From the NCBI RefSeq assembly GCF_035046485.1, contig NC_085138.1:4773409-4837408 (forward strand): a stretch of 64,000 nt of DNA. Direction: 5' to 3'. The notes beneath the pieces are model-generated. The model was not told the origin of the DNA, ran no database searches, and saw only the letters and a list, made by a program, of their open reading frames with translations. Source of the DNA: Aedes albopictus (lineage: Eukaryota; Arthropoda; Insecta; Diptera; Culicidae). Below, piece by piece: positions 21,901-32,830 of this stretch (positions within the stretch are counted from its first letter, which is position 1; each line of letters opens with the position of its first letter). The translations under genes were made by a program, and so were the position numbers.

Positions 21901-22632
21901 TGCACCGTTTTTCAGGCCGAAATCTTTGCTCTTATGTGCGGAGTGCAATCAGCACTTCAGCAGCACGTAATGGGCAAAGTAATATACTTCTGTTCAGATA
22001 GCCAGGCTGCTATTAAAGCACTTGCTTCGGCCAACTCCAGGTCGAAGATAGTTATCGCTTGTCGAACTCAAATTGAGGAGCTGAATTCAGCAAACGCTGT
22101 TCACCTTGTATGGGTACCTGGCCATTCTTCCATCGCTGGAAATGAATTGGCTGATGAGTTAGCTCGCACTGGAGCATCACATGACTTCATTGGCCCTGAG
22201 CCAGCTATTCCGGTATCCAAGTGTTGGGTGAAGCTTCGGATTGACACCTGGGCTGCAACTCAGCACAAACAATACTGGAATAGTTTGGAGTCATGTCGTC
22301 AAACAAAATTGTATTGTACTGAGCCATCTCTAGGGGTGGCAAAGTATCTAACAAATCTGTCAAAGCAGAATTGCAGCATGCTGGTCAAAGCATTGACTGG
22401 CCACTGCCGACTCAGTTATCACATGGCGAATATTCAACAAGCTGATTCATTTGCATGTGATAGCTGTGAATCAGATTATGGAACTTCGTATCATTTAATA
22501 TGTAGCTGTCCAGTTTTTGCGCAATTGCGTTTCCGAGTACTCGGGAAACACTTATTAAGTGAAACTGACTTCAGAAACCTGAATCTTAAGGACGTTCTGT
22601 TGTTCTTGACCCGCTGTGGTAAAGAGCTATAG
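18970..22632 (+). CDS. Endonuclease-RT-RNase H polyprotein (LOA clade)
   Basis: This protein nicks the target, reverse transcribes the element RNA and removes RNA from the hybrid. Numbering from 18988: APE endonuclease with VQEP near 37, SDANAHH near 144 and SDHR near 219; RT with FLDIEGAFD near 580, QGGVLSPLL near 638 and FADD near 668; RNase H with TDGS near 942, SDSQA near 1006 and HSSIAGNELADE near 1045; a CX2C...H...C motif near 1157. The frame is open from 18970, but the first ATG is only at 19060, inside the endonuclease. Translation may start at a non-ATG codon or by re-initiation after the short upstream ORF ending at 19001. No internal stop or frameshift is visible, so the protein may be functional. 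Confidence 0.88.
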   Translation, partial: SCLVWVVATVRIAQIKLQHKRTATINLCRLMQNGTAQVALVQEPYFRKGNFYLGNLVNPVFATFSKNEMANSRVMPRACVLVNNAIVATLISELTTRDVCAITIDVSVGNLNRKYVYCSVYLPHDESSPTDAFKQVIAYCTSKGLPLIVGSDANAHHIIWGSSDINLRGFSLMEYLSSTDLGLLNIGNRPTFMVSGREEVLDITLCSSRISHELTNWHVSDEESLSDHRYILFEHVNVTSQTLRFRNPRSTNWDLFTDLVAAKFHGYSPSIDTPSDLDDAVDTTTAFIMEAFEEACPLRSVKTTRGTPWWNSDLAKLRKQCRKSWNRRRSAGSEAFRSARKAYQKALRSAERSGWKNLCTNVSSLSEASRLNKILAKSKDFQVNELRLPNGDFTSSDEEVLECLFSTHFPGCVDITSSDEPDVFSCSYDSLASARSIITLESIEWALNSFAPFKSPGADGIYPILLQKGFDHFKHVLKQLLVCSFATGYIPKSWRDITVKFIPKVGRASYEEAKSFRPISLTSFLLKCLERIVDHHIRDVHLANVPLHVNQHAYQSGKSTVTLLHKVVYDIEKAFAQKQSCLGVFLDIEGAFDNVPFDAILEAARGYGISPMISNWIHQMLKNRHLFSTLRQAAIRKLSVCGCTQGGVLSPLLWNLVADTLLRQLNNSGFPTYGFADDYLTLLVGMCISTLFDLMQNALQVVEGWCRQYGLSVNPSKTSIVLFTEKRNRNGVRTLRLFDSEINVTEQVKYVGVILDSKLSWTPHVEFRIKKACMAFGQCRRTFGTTWGLKPKYIKWIYTTVVRPILAYGCLVWWQKGEVRTVQSKLGHLQRMCLMAMSGAFSSTPTAALEVLFDVAPLHIHLKQEALSCTYRLWVLGLLEETPVNRSSTHTSLFPLLVNWDKVVLAPSDLTIACNFPYRTFSTKFPSREEWTSGYLERSISDGIVCYTDGSLLEGREGAGVYSRELRLYQSYSLGRHCTVFQAEIFALMCGVQSALQQHVMGKVIYFCSDSQAAIKALASANSRSKIVIACRTQIEELNSANAVHLVWVPGHSSIAGNELADELARTGASHDFIGPEPAIPVSKCWVKLRIDTWAATQHKQYWNSLESCRQTKLYCTEPSLGVAKYLTNLSKQNCSMLVKALTGHCRLSYHMANIQQADSFACDSCESDYGTSYHLICSCPVFAQLRFRVLGKHLLSETDFRNLNLKDVLLFLTRCGKEL

Positions 22633-22645
22633 GCTCTTTACGCTT

Positions 22646-22760
22646 TATGCATTATCATAGTGCCCTTTTCAGGGCGCTGTTCGAACCCATTGTGGCACGC
22701 TTATGCGTTATTACAGTGTCCTTTTCAGGACGCTATGTGAACCCATTGTGGTACGCTTTT
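22646..22760 (+). ncRNA. Two tandem stem-loops in the Lian-like 3' UTR
   Basis: A 56-base unit occurs twice. Each contains a hairpin with the same TTTTCA loop: stems AGTGCCC/GGGCGCT (22659-22678) and AGTGTCC/GGACGCT (22715-22734). The one stem difference is a paired C-G to T-A change, which keeps pairing. This supports a selected RNA structure, perhaps recognised by the RT during target-primed reverse transcription. Confidence 0.6.
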
Positions 22761-22928
22761 GCGAGCATGACGATCCTATTCCCTTACCTGTCCTTTCCCA
22801 TGTCCTATCCTTTTTCCTTCCCTTCTCCGTCAGGTAAATGATGAATAGGCTCGTGTTCATGGCGATGGCACAAATTTCCCGAATGGAGGAGAACGTGCCT
22901 CTAGAGCCGACCTACTGATACCTGATAC

Positions 22929-23106
22929 CTGACCTTTGTTCACGATGTTCACGATTCGTTGAATATGGTACCGAAGCTTCTTGGTCACTGTGGCCTTGAA
23001 GACCATTCGCGAGTGTCGTCAGGGATCTGCACGTGGGCCTGGCTGCGACTTGGTCGTCCCCAAGGAGCCACTCGAAGCTCCACGTGTCACACGCCGGTCT
23101 GGGCGT
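22929..23106. repeat. 178-bp direct repeat, right copy
   Basis: This is the partner of 18224-18401, differing at three positions. It follows the TGATACC tail of the retrotransposon directly. Confidence 0.9.
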
Positions 23107-24029
23107 AGAGGAACTATAGCGGGTAGGAGACCTGACGAAACCGAATGAAAAAACCTTCGCCTGAAGGTTCTACAGGCGAAGTAATACACATTTGATACAC
23201 AAGCGATACATATTCAGTTGGCTACAAATTACCTTTGAATAGCCTATAAGGCTGGGATTTAATGGTTCGGGATGATAACCCTGTCACTTGTAGCGATCTC
23301 CTATTTTAATAAATTATTTCACATTAGCTTCAGAAATAGGCTATTAGAATCACTGAACTCACTTTGAGTTTTACAAAGTTTCTCTCCACGTGTACACCTT
23401 TGCTGAGACGCACAATATAGTTGTGAAACTAGAAGAATTTAAGTTTCATTAATTTCTAAACTAGTATTCCCGTTTTTAGAAAAAAAAAAAAACCTTACAA
23501 TAATTTCTCTGATTTAGCCACTAAAACTTCTTCACTTCATGCAGCTCAAATGGGAACTTTTGATTGGCACACTGTTTTCGGCGATGTTCACTCTTGCACA
23601 GATCTTTCAGTAATGAAATCTTGCCCACATCAGGTGATATTTGGGACCAATATTTCCCAGTTCGTTTGCTCAGAACCGAAGCATTTCCTAACGTGTCCTG
23701 CTCTGATTGGACCATTAAACATCATACGATGTTGCGCTACATTTCTTAAATTTGCAACTTATTACTTAGCGAAGACTCTAACCATCAAAAAAATAGTCCG
23801 ATCAGAACCCAATCTACGGGAGTTCTCAATTTAGGCTGTATTTGTTTTTACAGGAATAGTCTCGCTACCCACCGCTTCACCTGTGGTGGCGCTGCGATCA
23901 CATAGGTGTTACACCACTCCCAAAAACCATCGGGTTTAAATAACGACCGACCACCACAATCGGTCCATTATCTGCCGTCTTTAATAAACCATCCGACAAT
24001 ACCCTCCATGACGTCGAAAAGCTGAAGAA
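23107..24029. other. Mostly non-coding stretch
   Basis: The stretch is AT-rich with a poly(A) run near 23480. Short ORFs on both strands around 23520-23834 lack any recognised motif. From about 23860 the sequence may be degenerate BEL Gag leading into the zinc knuckle at 24036, but stops interrupt every frame. Confidence 0.5.
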
Positions 24030-24607
24030 CTGATCCCGTGCCCTGTCTGTAAAGCTCAAGATCATCAAGCAGCACACTGTTCAAAATTCAACATGGTGAA
24101 AGAGTTTGTCGACGATGTTTAATTCCACACTTGCGCTGGCCATGTAAAGGAGAAGTATGCGGTGTCAACGGTTGCCAGAAGCTGCATCATCGTTTGCTGC
24201 ACTACGATTCAAGCACGGATCCAAAGCAAACAGAGCGAGGTGCCAATGCTACAGTCACCATCCATCAGAAACCAGCCGCGTCAGTACTCTTCCGAGTTCT
24301 TCCTGTAACGCTTTATGGAAAATACGGAAGGGTTAATACATTTGCTTTCCTCGACGATGGATCTTCCGTTACTCTAATAGAAAATTCCATTGCTGATACT
24401 CTGGGATTGGATGGTCGAACGGAATCTCTGTGCATTCAATGGACTAGCGGAATCAACAAGAAAAATTTCAGACGCTCAGATGGTTCAGATGGAGATCTCG
24501 GCATTGGGTAGCAACAAACGGTACAAAGTGGGTGAAGCGTATACCGTTGATGGACTAGGACTACCCGAGCAGTCGTTAAATTTCGAGCAACTTGCGGACC
24601 AATTTAA
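24030..24607 (+). pseudogene. BEL/Pao gag-pol fragment: zinc knuckle and protease
   Basis: A perfect CX2CX4HX4C knuckle (CPVCKAQDHQAAHC) lies at 24036-24077. A stop follows, then a second Cys/His cluster with a CGVNGC motif and HH near 24155-24195. Next is a retropepsin-type motif FLDDGSS near 24348. A frameshift near 24480 moves the frame to the ORF ending at the insertion site. The sequence is cut at 24607 by the TTAA-flanked element and resumes at 31130. Confidence 0.8.
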
Positions 24608-25059
24608 CCCTGAAAATGGCAGGACGGTCCAAAATCGAGATCTCAGTAATTTTTCAAGCTTTTAAGCTGAAATTTTGTACACATCAAGGGGAATAGTTGT
24701 ACTATAAGATGTATTGATGGACATCCCCCTGCACCCTCCCCCCTTTTGGTGGGGTGTCGAAATAAGTGGCTTTTTTTCGAATTTTTCGGAAATGTTCCGT
24801 GAAATTGTTTAAATACATGATTTTTGTCATTGAAAAATAGGTTTCGGAGATCTCTGATGTCCGATTTACATTGGTGATCAAGTCCAATAAACCTAGATCA
24901 TCCCAAGGCCTCCAATACGTTATGAAATTTGAGTCATATGTTCTGTAAGCGGTCAACAGTATCTACCGCAGCTCCAATGCAATATAACTGTGCGGCTTTT
25001 GACCGTTATGTTCCGAGTTGCTTTGTTATTGACCGAGAAGTACTACCTCCGATTTCGAA

Positions 25060-26870
25060 ACATTTCAAGGTACGAAAAATGTCCTGGAGTTCAGGACTTC
25101 TTAGGTCTAAAGAATCTACCGCAATCACCATGCCATCTACGTTGGTGATTATTGGTCATTGTTATCCATGGCTTTCCGAAATGTTACGAGAAAATTCTGA
25201 GGTTGTTCGACATTGTAAGGTATGGAAAATGTCTTGGAGTTTAGGACTTCCAAGGTCTACAGAATCTACCGCAATTACTATGCCATCTACGTTGGTGATT
25301 ATCGGTCATTGTTATCCATGGCACTCTGAAATGTTACGAGAAAATCTTTTTGGGGTTGTGCGACATTATAAGGTACGCAAAATGTCCTGGAGTTCAGGAT
25401 TTCCAAGATCTACAGAATCTACCGCAATTGCTATGCCATCTACGTTGGTGATTATCGGTCATTGTTATCCATGGCACTCCGAAATGTTCCGAAAAAATCT
25501 CTCTGAGGTTGTACGACATTGTAAGGTACGCAAAATGTCCTGGAGTTCAGGACTTTCAAAGTCTACAGAATCTACCGCAAACACTATGCCATCTTCGTTG
25601 ATAATTACCGGTTGTTGTTATCCATGGTACTCCAAAATGTCACAAGAATATATTTCTGACGTTGTACGACATTGTAAGGTACGCAAAGTGTCCTGGAGTT
25701 CAGGACTTCCAAGGTCTACAGAATCTACCGCAATTACTATGCCATCTACGTTGATGATTATCGGTCATTGTTATCCATGGCTCTCTGAAATGTTACGAGA
25801 AAATCTTTCTGGGGTTGTGCGACATTATAAGGTACACAAAATATCCTGGAGTTCAGGACTTCCAAGGACTACAGAATCTACCGCAATTACTATGCCATCT
25901 ACGTTGGTGATTATCGGTCATTGTTATCCATGGCACTCCAAAATGTCACGAGAAAATCTTTCTGAGGTTGTACGACATTGTAAGGTGCGCAAGATGTCCT
26001 GGAGTTCAGGACTTTCAAGGTCTACAAAATCTAACGCAATCACTATGCAATCTACGTTGATAATTACCAGTTGTTGTATCCATGCTACTTCAAAATGTTA
26101 CAAGAATTTTTTTTCTGAGCTTGTACGACATTGTAAGGTACGCAAAATGTCTTGGAGTTCAGGACTTTCAAAGTCTACAGAATCTACCGCAATCAATATG
26201 CCATCTTCGTTGATAATTACCGGTTGTTGTTATCCATGGTACTCCAAAATGTCACAAGAAAATATTTCTGAGGTTGTACGACATTGTAAGGTACGCAAAG
26301 TGTCCTGGAGTTCAGGACTTCCAAGGTCTACAGAATCTACCGCAATTACTATGCCATCTACGTTGGTGATTATCGGTCATTGTTATCCATGGCACTCCAA
26401 AATGTCACGAGAAAATCTTTCTGAGGTTGTACGACATTGTAAGGTACGCAAAATGTCCTGGAGTTCAGGACTTTCAAGGTCTACAAAATCTAACGCAATC
26501 ACTATGCAATCTACGTTGATAATTACCAGTTGTTGTATCCATGCTACTTCAAAATGTTACAAGAATTTTTTTTTCTGAGCTTGTACGACATTGTAAGGTA
26601 CGCAAAATGTCCTGGAGTTCAGGACTTTCAAAGTCTACAGAATCTACCGCAATCAATATGCCATCTTCGTTGATAATTACCGGTTGTTGTTATCCATGGT
26701 ACTCCAAAATGTCGCGAGAAAATCTTTCTGAGGTTGTACGACATTGTAAAGTATGCAAAATGTTCTGGAGCTCAGGGCTTTCAATTTCTACAGAGTTTTC
26801 CTCAATCGCCATCAAATCTACGTCTGCAATAATTGTCCTCAGATATCCATGATGCTTCTCAACCTAACGA
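25060..26870 (+). repeat. Left-arm tandem array, 153-bp unit, about 12 good copies
   Basis: Each unit includes TCCTGGAGTTCAGGACTTCC, TCTACCGCAATTACTATGCC and TATCCATGGC. Unit length 153 is a multiple of three, so a 549-codon frame (24929-26578) passes through with a 51-residue repeat. A three-unit (459-bp) higher-order repeat is visible between about 26000 and 26900. Beyond 26870 further copies are recognisable but diverged, to about 28130. I regard the ORF as a consequence of the array, not a gene. Confidence 0.85.
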
Positions 26871-28166
26871 GATATTTTTCAGTTGTCGTATATTATATGT
26901 TTGCTGAGTGTCCTGAATTGCAGAACTTTCAAGTTCTACAAATTCTACCACAAGAAGCATTCAATCTTCGGTTTGCAGTTATGGTCTTCTTTTATCCATT
27001 GTGCTCTCCAACACAACTAAAAAACCTTTTTTCGATATTCGGATATTGTACAGTTTGCTAAATGTCCTGAAGTTCAGGACTTTCTAGTTCTACCAAATCT
27101 ACCAAACCGCCATTGAATCTATTCATGCGGTTCATGGTCATTTTTATCCATGGTACTCCGTAGTGCTACGAGAAAATCTTTTTCAAGTTGTACAATATTG
27201 TAAGATATTCCAAATGTTCTGGAGCTCAGGACTTGAATAGTCCACAGTATCTACGTCAATTACCATTCATCTCATTCAAGTCAAAAATTTTTATGGTCTA
27301 CAGAATCTTCCTCAATCGCCATTCAGTTCACGCTTGCTGCTTACCTCTGCTGTTGTTCAGGGTGTTCCGGAATGCAAGGAGAAGCCTTTTTCAATGCTGT
27401 CGGACACTATATGGTTTGTAAAATGTCCTGGAGGTAGACTAAGATCTGCAAAATCTACTTTTACCTCCATTGCTTGCTGTTTATCTTTGTTGTTATCCAC
27501 GATGCTTCGAAATGCAACACGAGGTTCTTTTTACGGTTGTCAGACATTGTGAGGTTTAAAAAATGTCCTGAAGCTCAGAGCTTTCATGCTCTATAGTATC
27601 TACCGATATGCCGTTCTACGCTTGAGGTATTTGATCATTTTTATTTATGGTACAAGATTTTTAGAATCACCCCAATCGCTATTACATCTACGTTCACAGT
27701 TATTGTTCACCAATATCCATGATTCTCCGCAATCTAACGAGGAGAAGTCTTTTTAGGATTATCAGACATCGTGAGGTTCACAAAACATTTTAAATCTCAG
27801 GACTTTCAGAGTCTACGAAATCTGTCACAATCGACATCTAATCTTCGCTTGCGGCTTATCCGGTATATTGAAATCACAAGCAATTCTTTTTTGGATTAGT
27901 AGACATGGTAAAGTGTGCAAAATGTGTCGGAGTACAGAACACTCAAGTTCAAAACTATTTATCTCAATCGCCATTGAATCTACGCTAGCGTCTTATCGTT
28001 TTTGTCATAGATGGTGCTTCGCAATCCAATGAGAAGTTCATGTTATGGTTGTTGGGCATTGTAAGGTTTGTACAATGTGCTGGAGTTTTGAACTTTCATA
28101 TTTTACAGAGCCTACTACAGTTGCCATTCAATCAACGCTTGCAATTTCAGTTCGTAGATATGGTCC

Positions 28167-28281
28167 ACTGCACGAATTTATGCTGGCCTGCTTACTCCCA
28201 TAGAAAATTTGACGGTTGACAAACACTCTCAAATGTCCAATTTCGTGTGGGAGTAAGCAGGTCAGTATAAATTCGTGCAGT
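28167..28281. mobile_element. Small palindromic MITE in the centre of the TTAA element
   Basis: The 115-bp segment has inverted ends of about 35 bases (ACTGCACGAATTTATRCTG, continuing to CTTACTCCCA). No clear target duplication is seen. It interrupts diverged repeat units near the middle of the 6.5-kb element. Confidence 0.6.
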
Positions 28282-28869
28282 AATCCATAGTTTAGTTTCG
28301 TGTTTGAAAGGAATTCCTCAAGAAACTTCTTGACCGATTCCTGGTAGAAACTTTCCAAGATGACTGCCATTTGAACTTTCATTTCTTTGTAGCGTACTGC
28401 GATCGAAGAAAAACGGTTTCTCCTTCTACAAGCAAGGCATTTTCCATGCATCAAGAAAGGCTGAGAAATTCCTTCTGAACTGGTAACAGCCGTTATCCAT
28501 CCATGATGATATGTAATGATACAAAAGGTACTTTTCGGGATATTCTCTATCCAGACCCTTCTTCCCCTTGAGGCTATGGACGGACAGTCCCTTTTTACTT
28601 TTGGAGGATTGTGACAGATGTTTGCAAAGAGAAGCTATTATCACGGTTGTCAGATATTGTTTGGTTTGCAAAATGTCTTGGAGCTTAGAACTTTCAAGGA
28701 CTGCTGAATTTACCCCAATTGCCATTCAATCTACACTTGATAGGAGCACCATTGGTCTTTGTCGATAAGCCGAAAGCGTAGATTCAATGGTAATTGAGGT
28801 AAATTGTTTAGAACTTGAAGGTTCTTTGCTCCAGAACATTGTGCAAACCTAACCAAGTCTGCAGATCAT

Positions 28870-30660
28870 AAAATGAATTGTTGTGATTGCAATGTACCGG
28901 ATAAATTGCAAACGATGTCGATTGTGGCAGATTTTGTAGACTCTACAAGCCCTGAGCTTCAGGATTTTTGCAAACCTTTCAATTTCTGACAATTGCAAAA
29001 GACTTCTCGTTAGATTGCGGAGAACCATGAAAATCGCTGAATAACTGTAAATCTGATTCAACGGCGATTGTAGCGATCCTGTAGAACTTGTACAGTACGA
29101 TGGATAACCTTGAGGGTAAAACGGAATTGCGGTAGATGCTGCACACACTAAGGCTTGCACTAAGATAAGATCGATAAACGCCAGCACCGCCGGACACTTT
29201 GCATACCATACAATGTCGCACAACCTCAGAAAATAATTTCGGAGTACTATGGATAACAATGACCGATAATCACCAACGTAGATGGCATAGTGATTGCGGT
29301 AGAATCTGTAGACTTCTGAACTCCAGGACATTTTGCGCATCTTACAATATCGTATAACCTCAGAGAGATTTTCCCGTAACATTTCGGACTGCCATGGATA
29401 ACAGTGACCGATAACCGCTAACGTAGATTGCATGGTGATTGCGGTAGATTCTGTAGACCTTGGAAGTCCTGAACTATAGGACACTTTGCATACCATACAA
29501 TGTCGTAGAACCTCAGAAATATTTTCATGTAACATTCTGGAGGCCCATGGATGACAATGAGCGATAACCGCTAACGTATATTGCTTAGTGATTGCGGACA
29601 TTGCAGGACATTTTGCAGTAACATTTCGGAGTACCATGGATAATAATGACCGATAATCGCCAACGTCGATGGCATAGTAGTTGCGGTAGATTCTGTAGAC
29701 CTTGGAAGTCCTGAACTCCAGGACATTTTGCGTACCTTACAATGTCGCACAACCTCAGAAAAATTTTCTCGTAACATTTCGGGAAGCCATGGATAACAAT
29801 GACCAATAATCACCAACGTAGATGGCATAGTAATTGCGGTAGATTCTGTAGATTTTGGAAGTCCTGAACTCCAGGACATTTTGCGTACCTTACAATGTCG
29901 TACAACCTCAGAAAGATTTTCTCGTAACATTTTGGAGTGCCACGGATAAGGAACATAACGGTAATTATCAACGAAGATGGCATAGTGATTGCGGTAGATT
30001 CTGTAGACTTTGAAAGTCCTGAACTCCAGGACATTTTGCGTACCTTACAATGTCGTACAAGCTCAGAAAAAAAAATTCTTGTAACATTTTGGAGCAGCAT
30101 GGATACAACAACTGGTGATTATCAACGTAGATTGCATAGTGATTGCGTTAGATTCTGTAGACCTAGAAAGTCCTGAACTCCAGGACATTTTGCGTACCTT
30201 ACAATGTCGTACAACCTCAGAAAGATTTTCTCGTGACATTTTGGAGTGCCATGGATAACAATTGCCGATAATCACCAACGTAGATGGCATAGTAATTGCG
30301 GTAGATTCTGTAGATCTTGGAAGTCCTGAATTCCAGGACATTTTGCGTACCTTATAATGTCGCACAACCCCAGAAAGATTTTCTCGTAACATTTCAGAGT
30401 GCCATGGATAACAATGACCGATAACCACCAACGTAGATGGCATAGTAATTGCGGTAGATTCTGTAGACCTTGGAAGTCCTAAACTCCAGGACATTTTGCG
30501 TACCTTACAATGTCGAACAACCTCAGAAAAATTTTCTCGTAACATATCGGAAAGCCATGGAAAACAATGACCAATAATTACCAACGTAGATGGCTTGGTG
30601 ATTGCGGTAGATTCTGTAGACCTCAGAAGTCCTGAACTCCAGGACATTTTGCGTACCTTG
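28870..30660 (-). repeat. Right-arm tandem array, inverted 153-bp units
   Basis: The same unit as the left arm, but on the minus strand. About seven well-matched copies lie from 30660 down to 29640, followed by more diverged ones to about 28870. The ORFs on the minus strand (30063-30797, 29571-29930, 28849-29637) are repeat translations. Confidence 0.85.
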
Positions 30661-31129
30661 AAATGTTTCGAAATCGGAGGTAGTACTTCTCGGTCAATAA
30701 CAAAGCAACTCGGAACATAACGGTCAAAAGCCGCACAGTTATATTGCATTGGAGCTGCGGTAGATACTGTTGACCGCTTACAGAACATATAACTCAAATT
30801 TCATAACGTATTGGAGGCCTTGGGATGATCTAGGTTTATTGGACTTGATCACCAATGTAAATCGGACATCAGAGATCTCCGAAACCTATTTTTCAATGAC
30901 AAAAATCATGTATTTAAACAATTTCACGGAACATTTCCGAAAAATTCGAAAAAAAGCCACTTATTTCGACACCCCACCAAAAGGGGGGAGGGTGCAGGGG
31001 GATGTCCATCAATACATCTTATAGTACAACTATTCCCCTTGATGTGTACAAAATTTCAGCTTAAAAGCTTGAAAAATTACTGAGATCTCGATTTTTGGAA
31101 AATTTTGGACCGTCCTGCCATTTTAAGGG

Positions 31130-32830
31130 TTAAATATTTGAAGAATCTACCGATCCAAGGCATTCAATCAGCTACTCCAGGAATACTGATTGGAATCGAC
31201 AATGCACATCTCCTGTCGACGCTAAAGCTACGAGAGGGTCGTATGCGAGAGCCAATCGCAACTAAAACCCGCATCGGTTGGGCAGTGTATGGTGGCTTCG
31301 GAGGGGAGCACCAGCTGCAGCATCGTCAAATGCATATCGGACGTCTTCAGAGGACCTTCATGAATGCGTTCGCGAGTTCTTCTCATTTGAAAGTCTCGGC
31401 ATAGCGGCGGCACCGAACCAAGAAGGACTCGAAGAGCAGCGAGCCAGGCAGATTTTGGAGGAAACCACTACTCGGACTGATTGTGGCAAGTTTGAAACGG
31501 GCTTGTTGTAGAGAAGCAATTACATCGAGTTACCTGACAGCATGCCTATGGCGAAAAAACGTCTGATTTGTCTGGAAAAGCGACTACAAAGGAATCCAGA
31601 GCTATATGCAGCCGTTCGTAAGCAAATAGGTGAATTCCAGAAAAAAAGGTACATCCATGAAGTTCCAAAAACGGAGTTTGACACCTTCGACTTGCGGCGT
31701 ACGTGGTATCTACCTCTGGGTGTCGTGACGAATCACAATAAACCTGGCAAGGTTCGCCTAATTTGGGATGCAGCTGCTCAAGTAGATGGTGTATCGTTAA
31801 ATGATCACCTGTTGAAGGGGTCGGATCTACTAACACCGTTACTAGCAGTATTGTTCCAATTCCGAGAGCGTGAAGTGGCGATATCGGCGGACATCATGGA
31901 AATGTTCTTACAAATTCTCAAACGACCTGTTGATCGTTGCGTTCTTCTGTTTCTGTGGCGGGACACAGCTGATCAACCAATCAAAACTATGGTGACTAAT
32001 GTAGTTGTCTTTGGCGCAACTTGTTCGCCCACCCAATCGCAATTTGTCAAAAACATAAATGCATTGGAACATCAGAGAGACTTCCCCAGGGCATCAGAGG
32101 CAATCATCAAAAAACACTATGTCGATGATTATCTCGACAGCGTCGACTCCATTGAAGAAGCGCTGCAACTAGCTAAAGATGTAGCAGAGGTCCACGAAAA
32201 GGCCGATTTCTTCATTCGCAACTGGACCTCCAACAAGGTGGAAGTTCTCGAACAGATTCGAGAAATGCACCCAACGGCAATGAAACAGTTTTCTATGGCC
32301 AAGGAATGTACATTTGAAAAACTTTTGGGAATGATCTGGTTACCCGAAGAGGATTGCTTCTCTTTCCATCTGTGCTTACGGGAAGATATGCAACGGATGT
32401 TGGACGAGGACGTCGTTCCTAGTAAACGTCAACTACTCAGCGTCGTAATGAGTCTCTACGACCCACTTGGGTTGGTTGCTGCATTCATCATACAGGGCAA
32501 GGTTCTCATTCAACAAACATGGCGAGAAAACCTAGCGTGGGATGACAAAATTCCTTTCGAAATATTCTGCCGGTGGAAACAATGGATAAACGCCTTACAG
32601 GAGATGAGATCATTCAGTGAAGGTAACACGCACCTATTTATGGAGTGATTCTACAACTGTATTAGCGTGGATAAAATCCGATTCACGGCGCTACCGGCAG
32701 TTTGTAGCATTCAGGATTAATGAAATTCTTAGTAGTATCTTCAGTAGCGGAATGGAGATGGATCGGCACGAGACAAAACGTAGCCGATGAAGCAACAAAA
32801 TGGGGTAAAGGCCCATCGATTAATCCTGGG
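31130..32830 (+). pseudogene. BEL/Pao pol fragment: RT and part of RNase H
   Basis: The sequence resumes exactly at the TTAA insertion point. It encodes the linker with ATPGILIGIDNAHLL, then, after frameshifts near 31380 and a stop at 31508-31510, a 368-codon RT (31542-32648) with a KVRLIWDAAA motif, the catalytic YVDD near 32117 and the SLYDPLGL motif. An internal deletion near 32620-32650 joins it to a short RNase H remnant ([10 protein letters not shown], about 32642-32830) in another frame. Further degenerate pol runs to about 33000. It is non-functional. Confidence 0.88.

Larger units (their letters stand above)
18402..22928 (+). mobile_element. Lian-like (LOA clade) non-LTR retrotransposon
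   Basis: The element has a 570-base leader, one long ORF and a 3' UTR of about 300 bases ending in a short TGATACC repeat rather than poly(A). Domain order EN-RT-RNase H with a C-terminal Cys/His motif is that of the LOA clade, which includes Lian of Aedes aegypti. No ORF1 with zinc knuckles is visible upstream, so the family is single-ORF or this copy is internally shortened. The flanking 178-bp repeats begin right after the 3' tail and end right before the 5' start. Confidence 0.85.
24608..31129. mobile_element. 6.5-kb TTAA-flanked inverted-repeat element (piggyBac-type, non-autonomous)
   Basis: Ends are CCCT...AGGG with TTAA directly outside each (24604-24607 and 31130-31133), the hallmark of piggyBac-type transposition. 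Removing the element with one TTAA restores an uninterrupted frame in the surrounding BEL pol. The outer 450 bases of the two arms (24608-25060 and 30660-31129) are almost identical inverted copies, apart from a 10-base gap near 24648 and scattered changes. Inside, both arms carry tandem arrays of a 153-bp unit, in opposite orientation, that degrade toward the centre. No transposase is present. Confidence 0.85.

Noticed and set aside
24929..26578. 549-codon ORF as a repetitive protein gene
   Set aside because: It is the translation of a 153-bp tandem array that also exists inverted in the other arm of the same transposon; no start context or domain.
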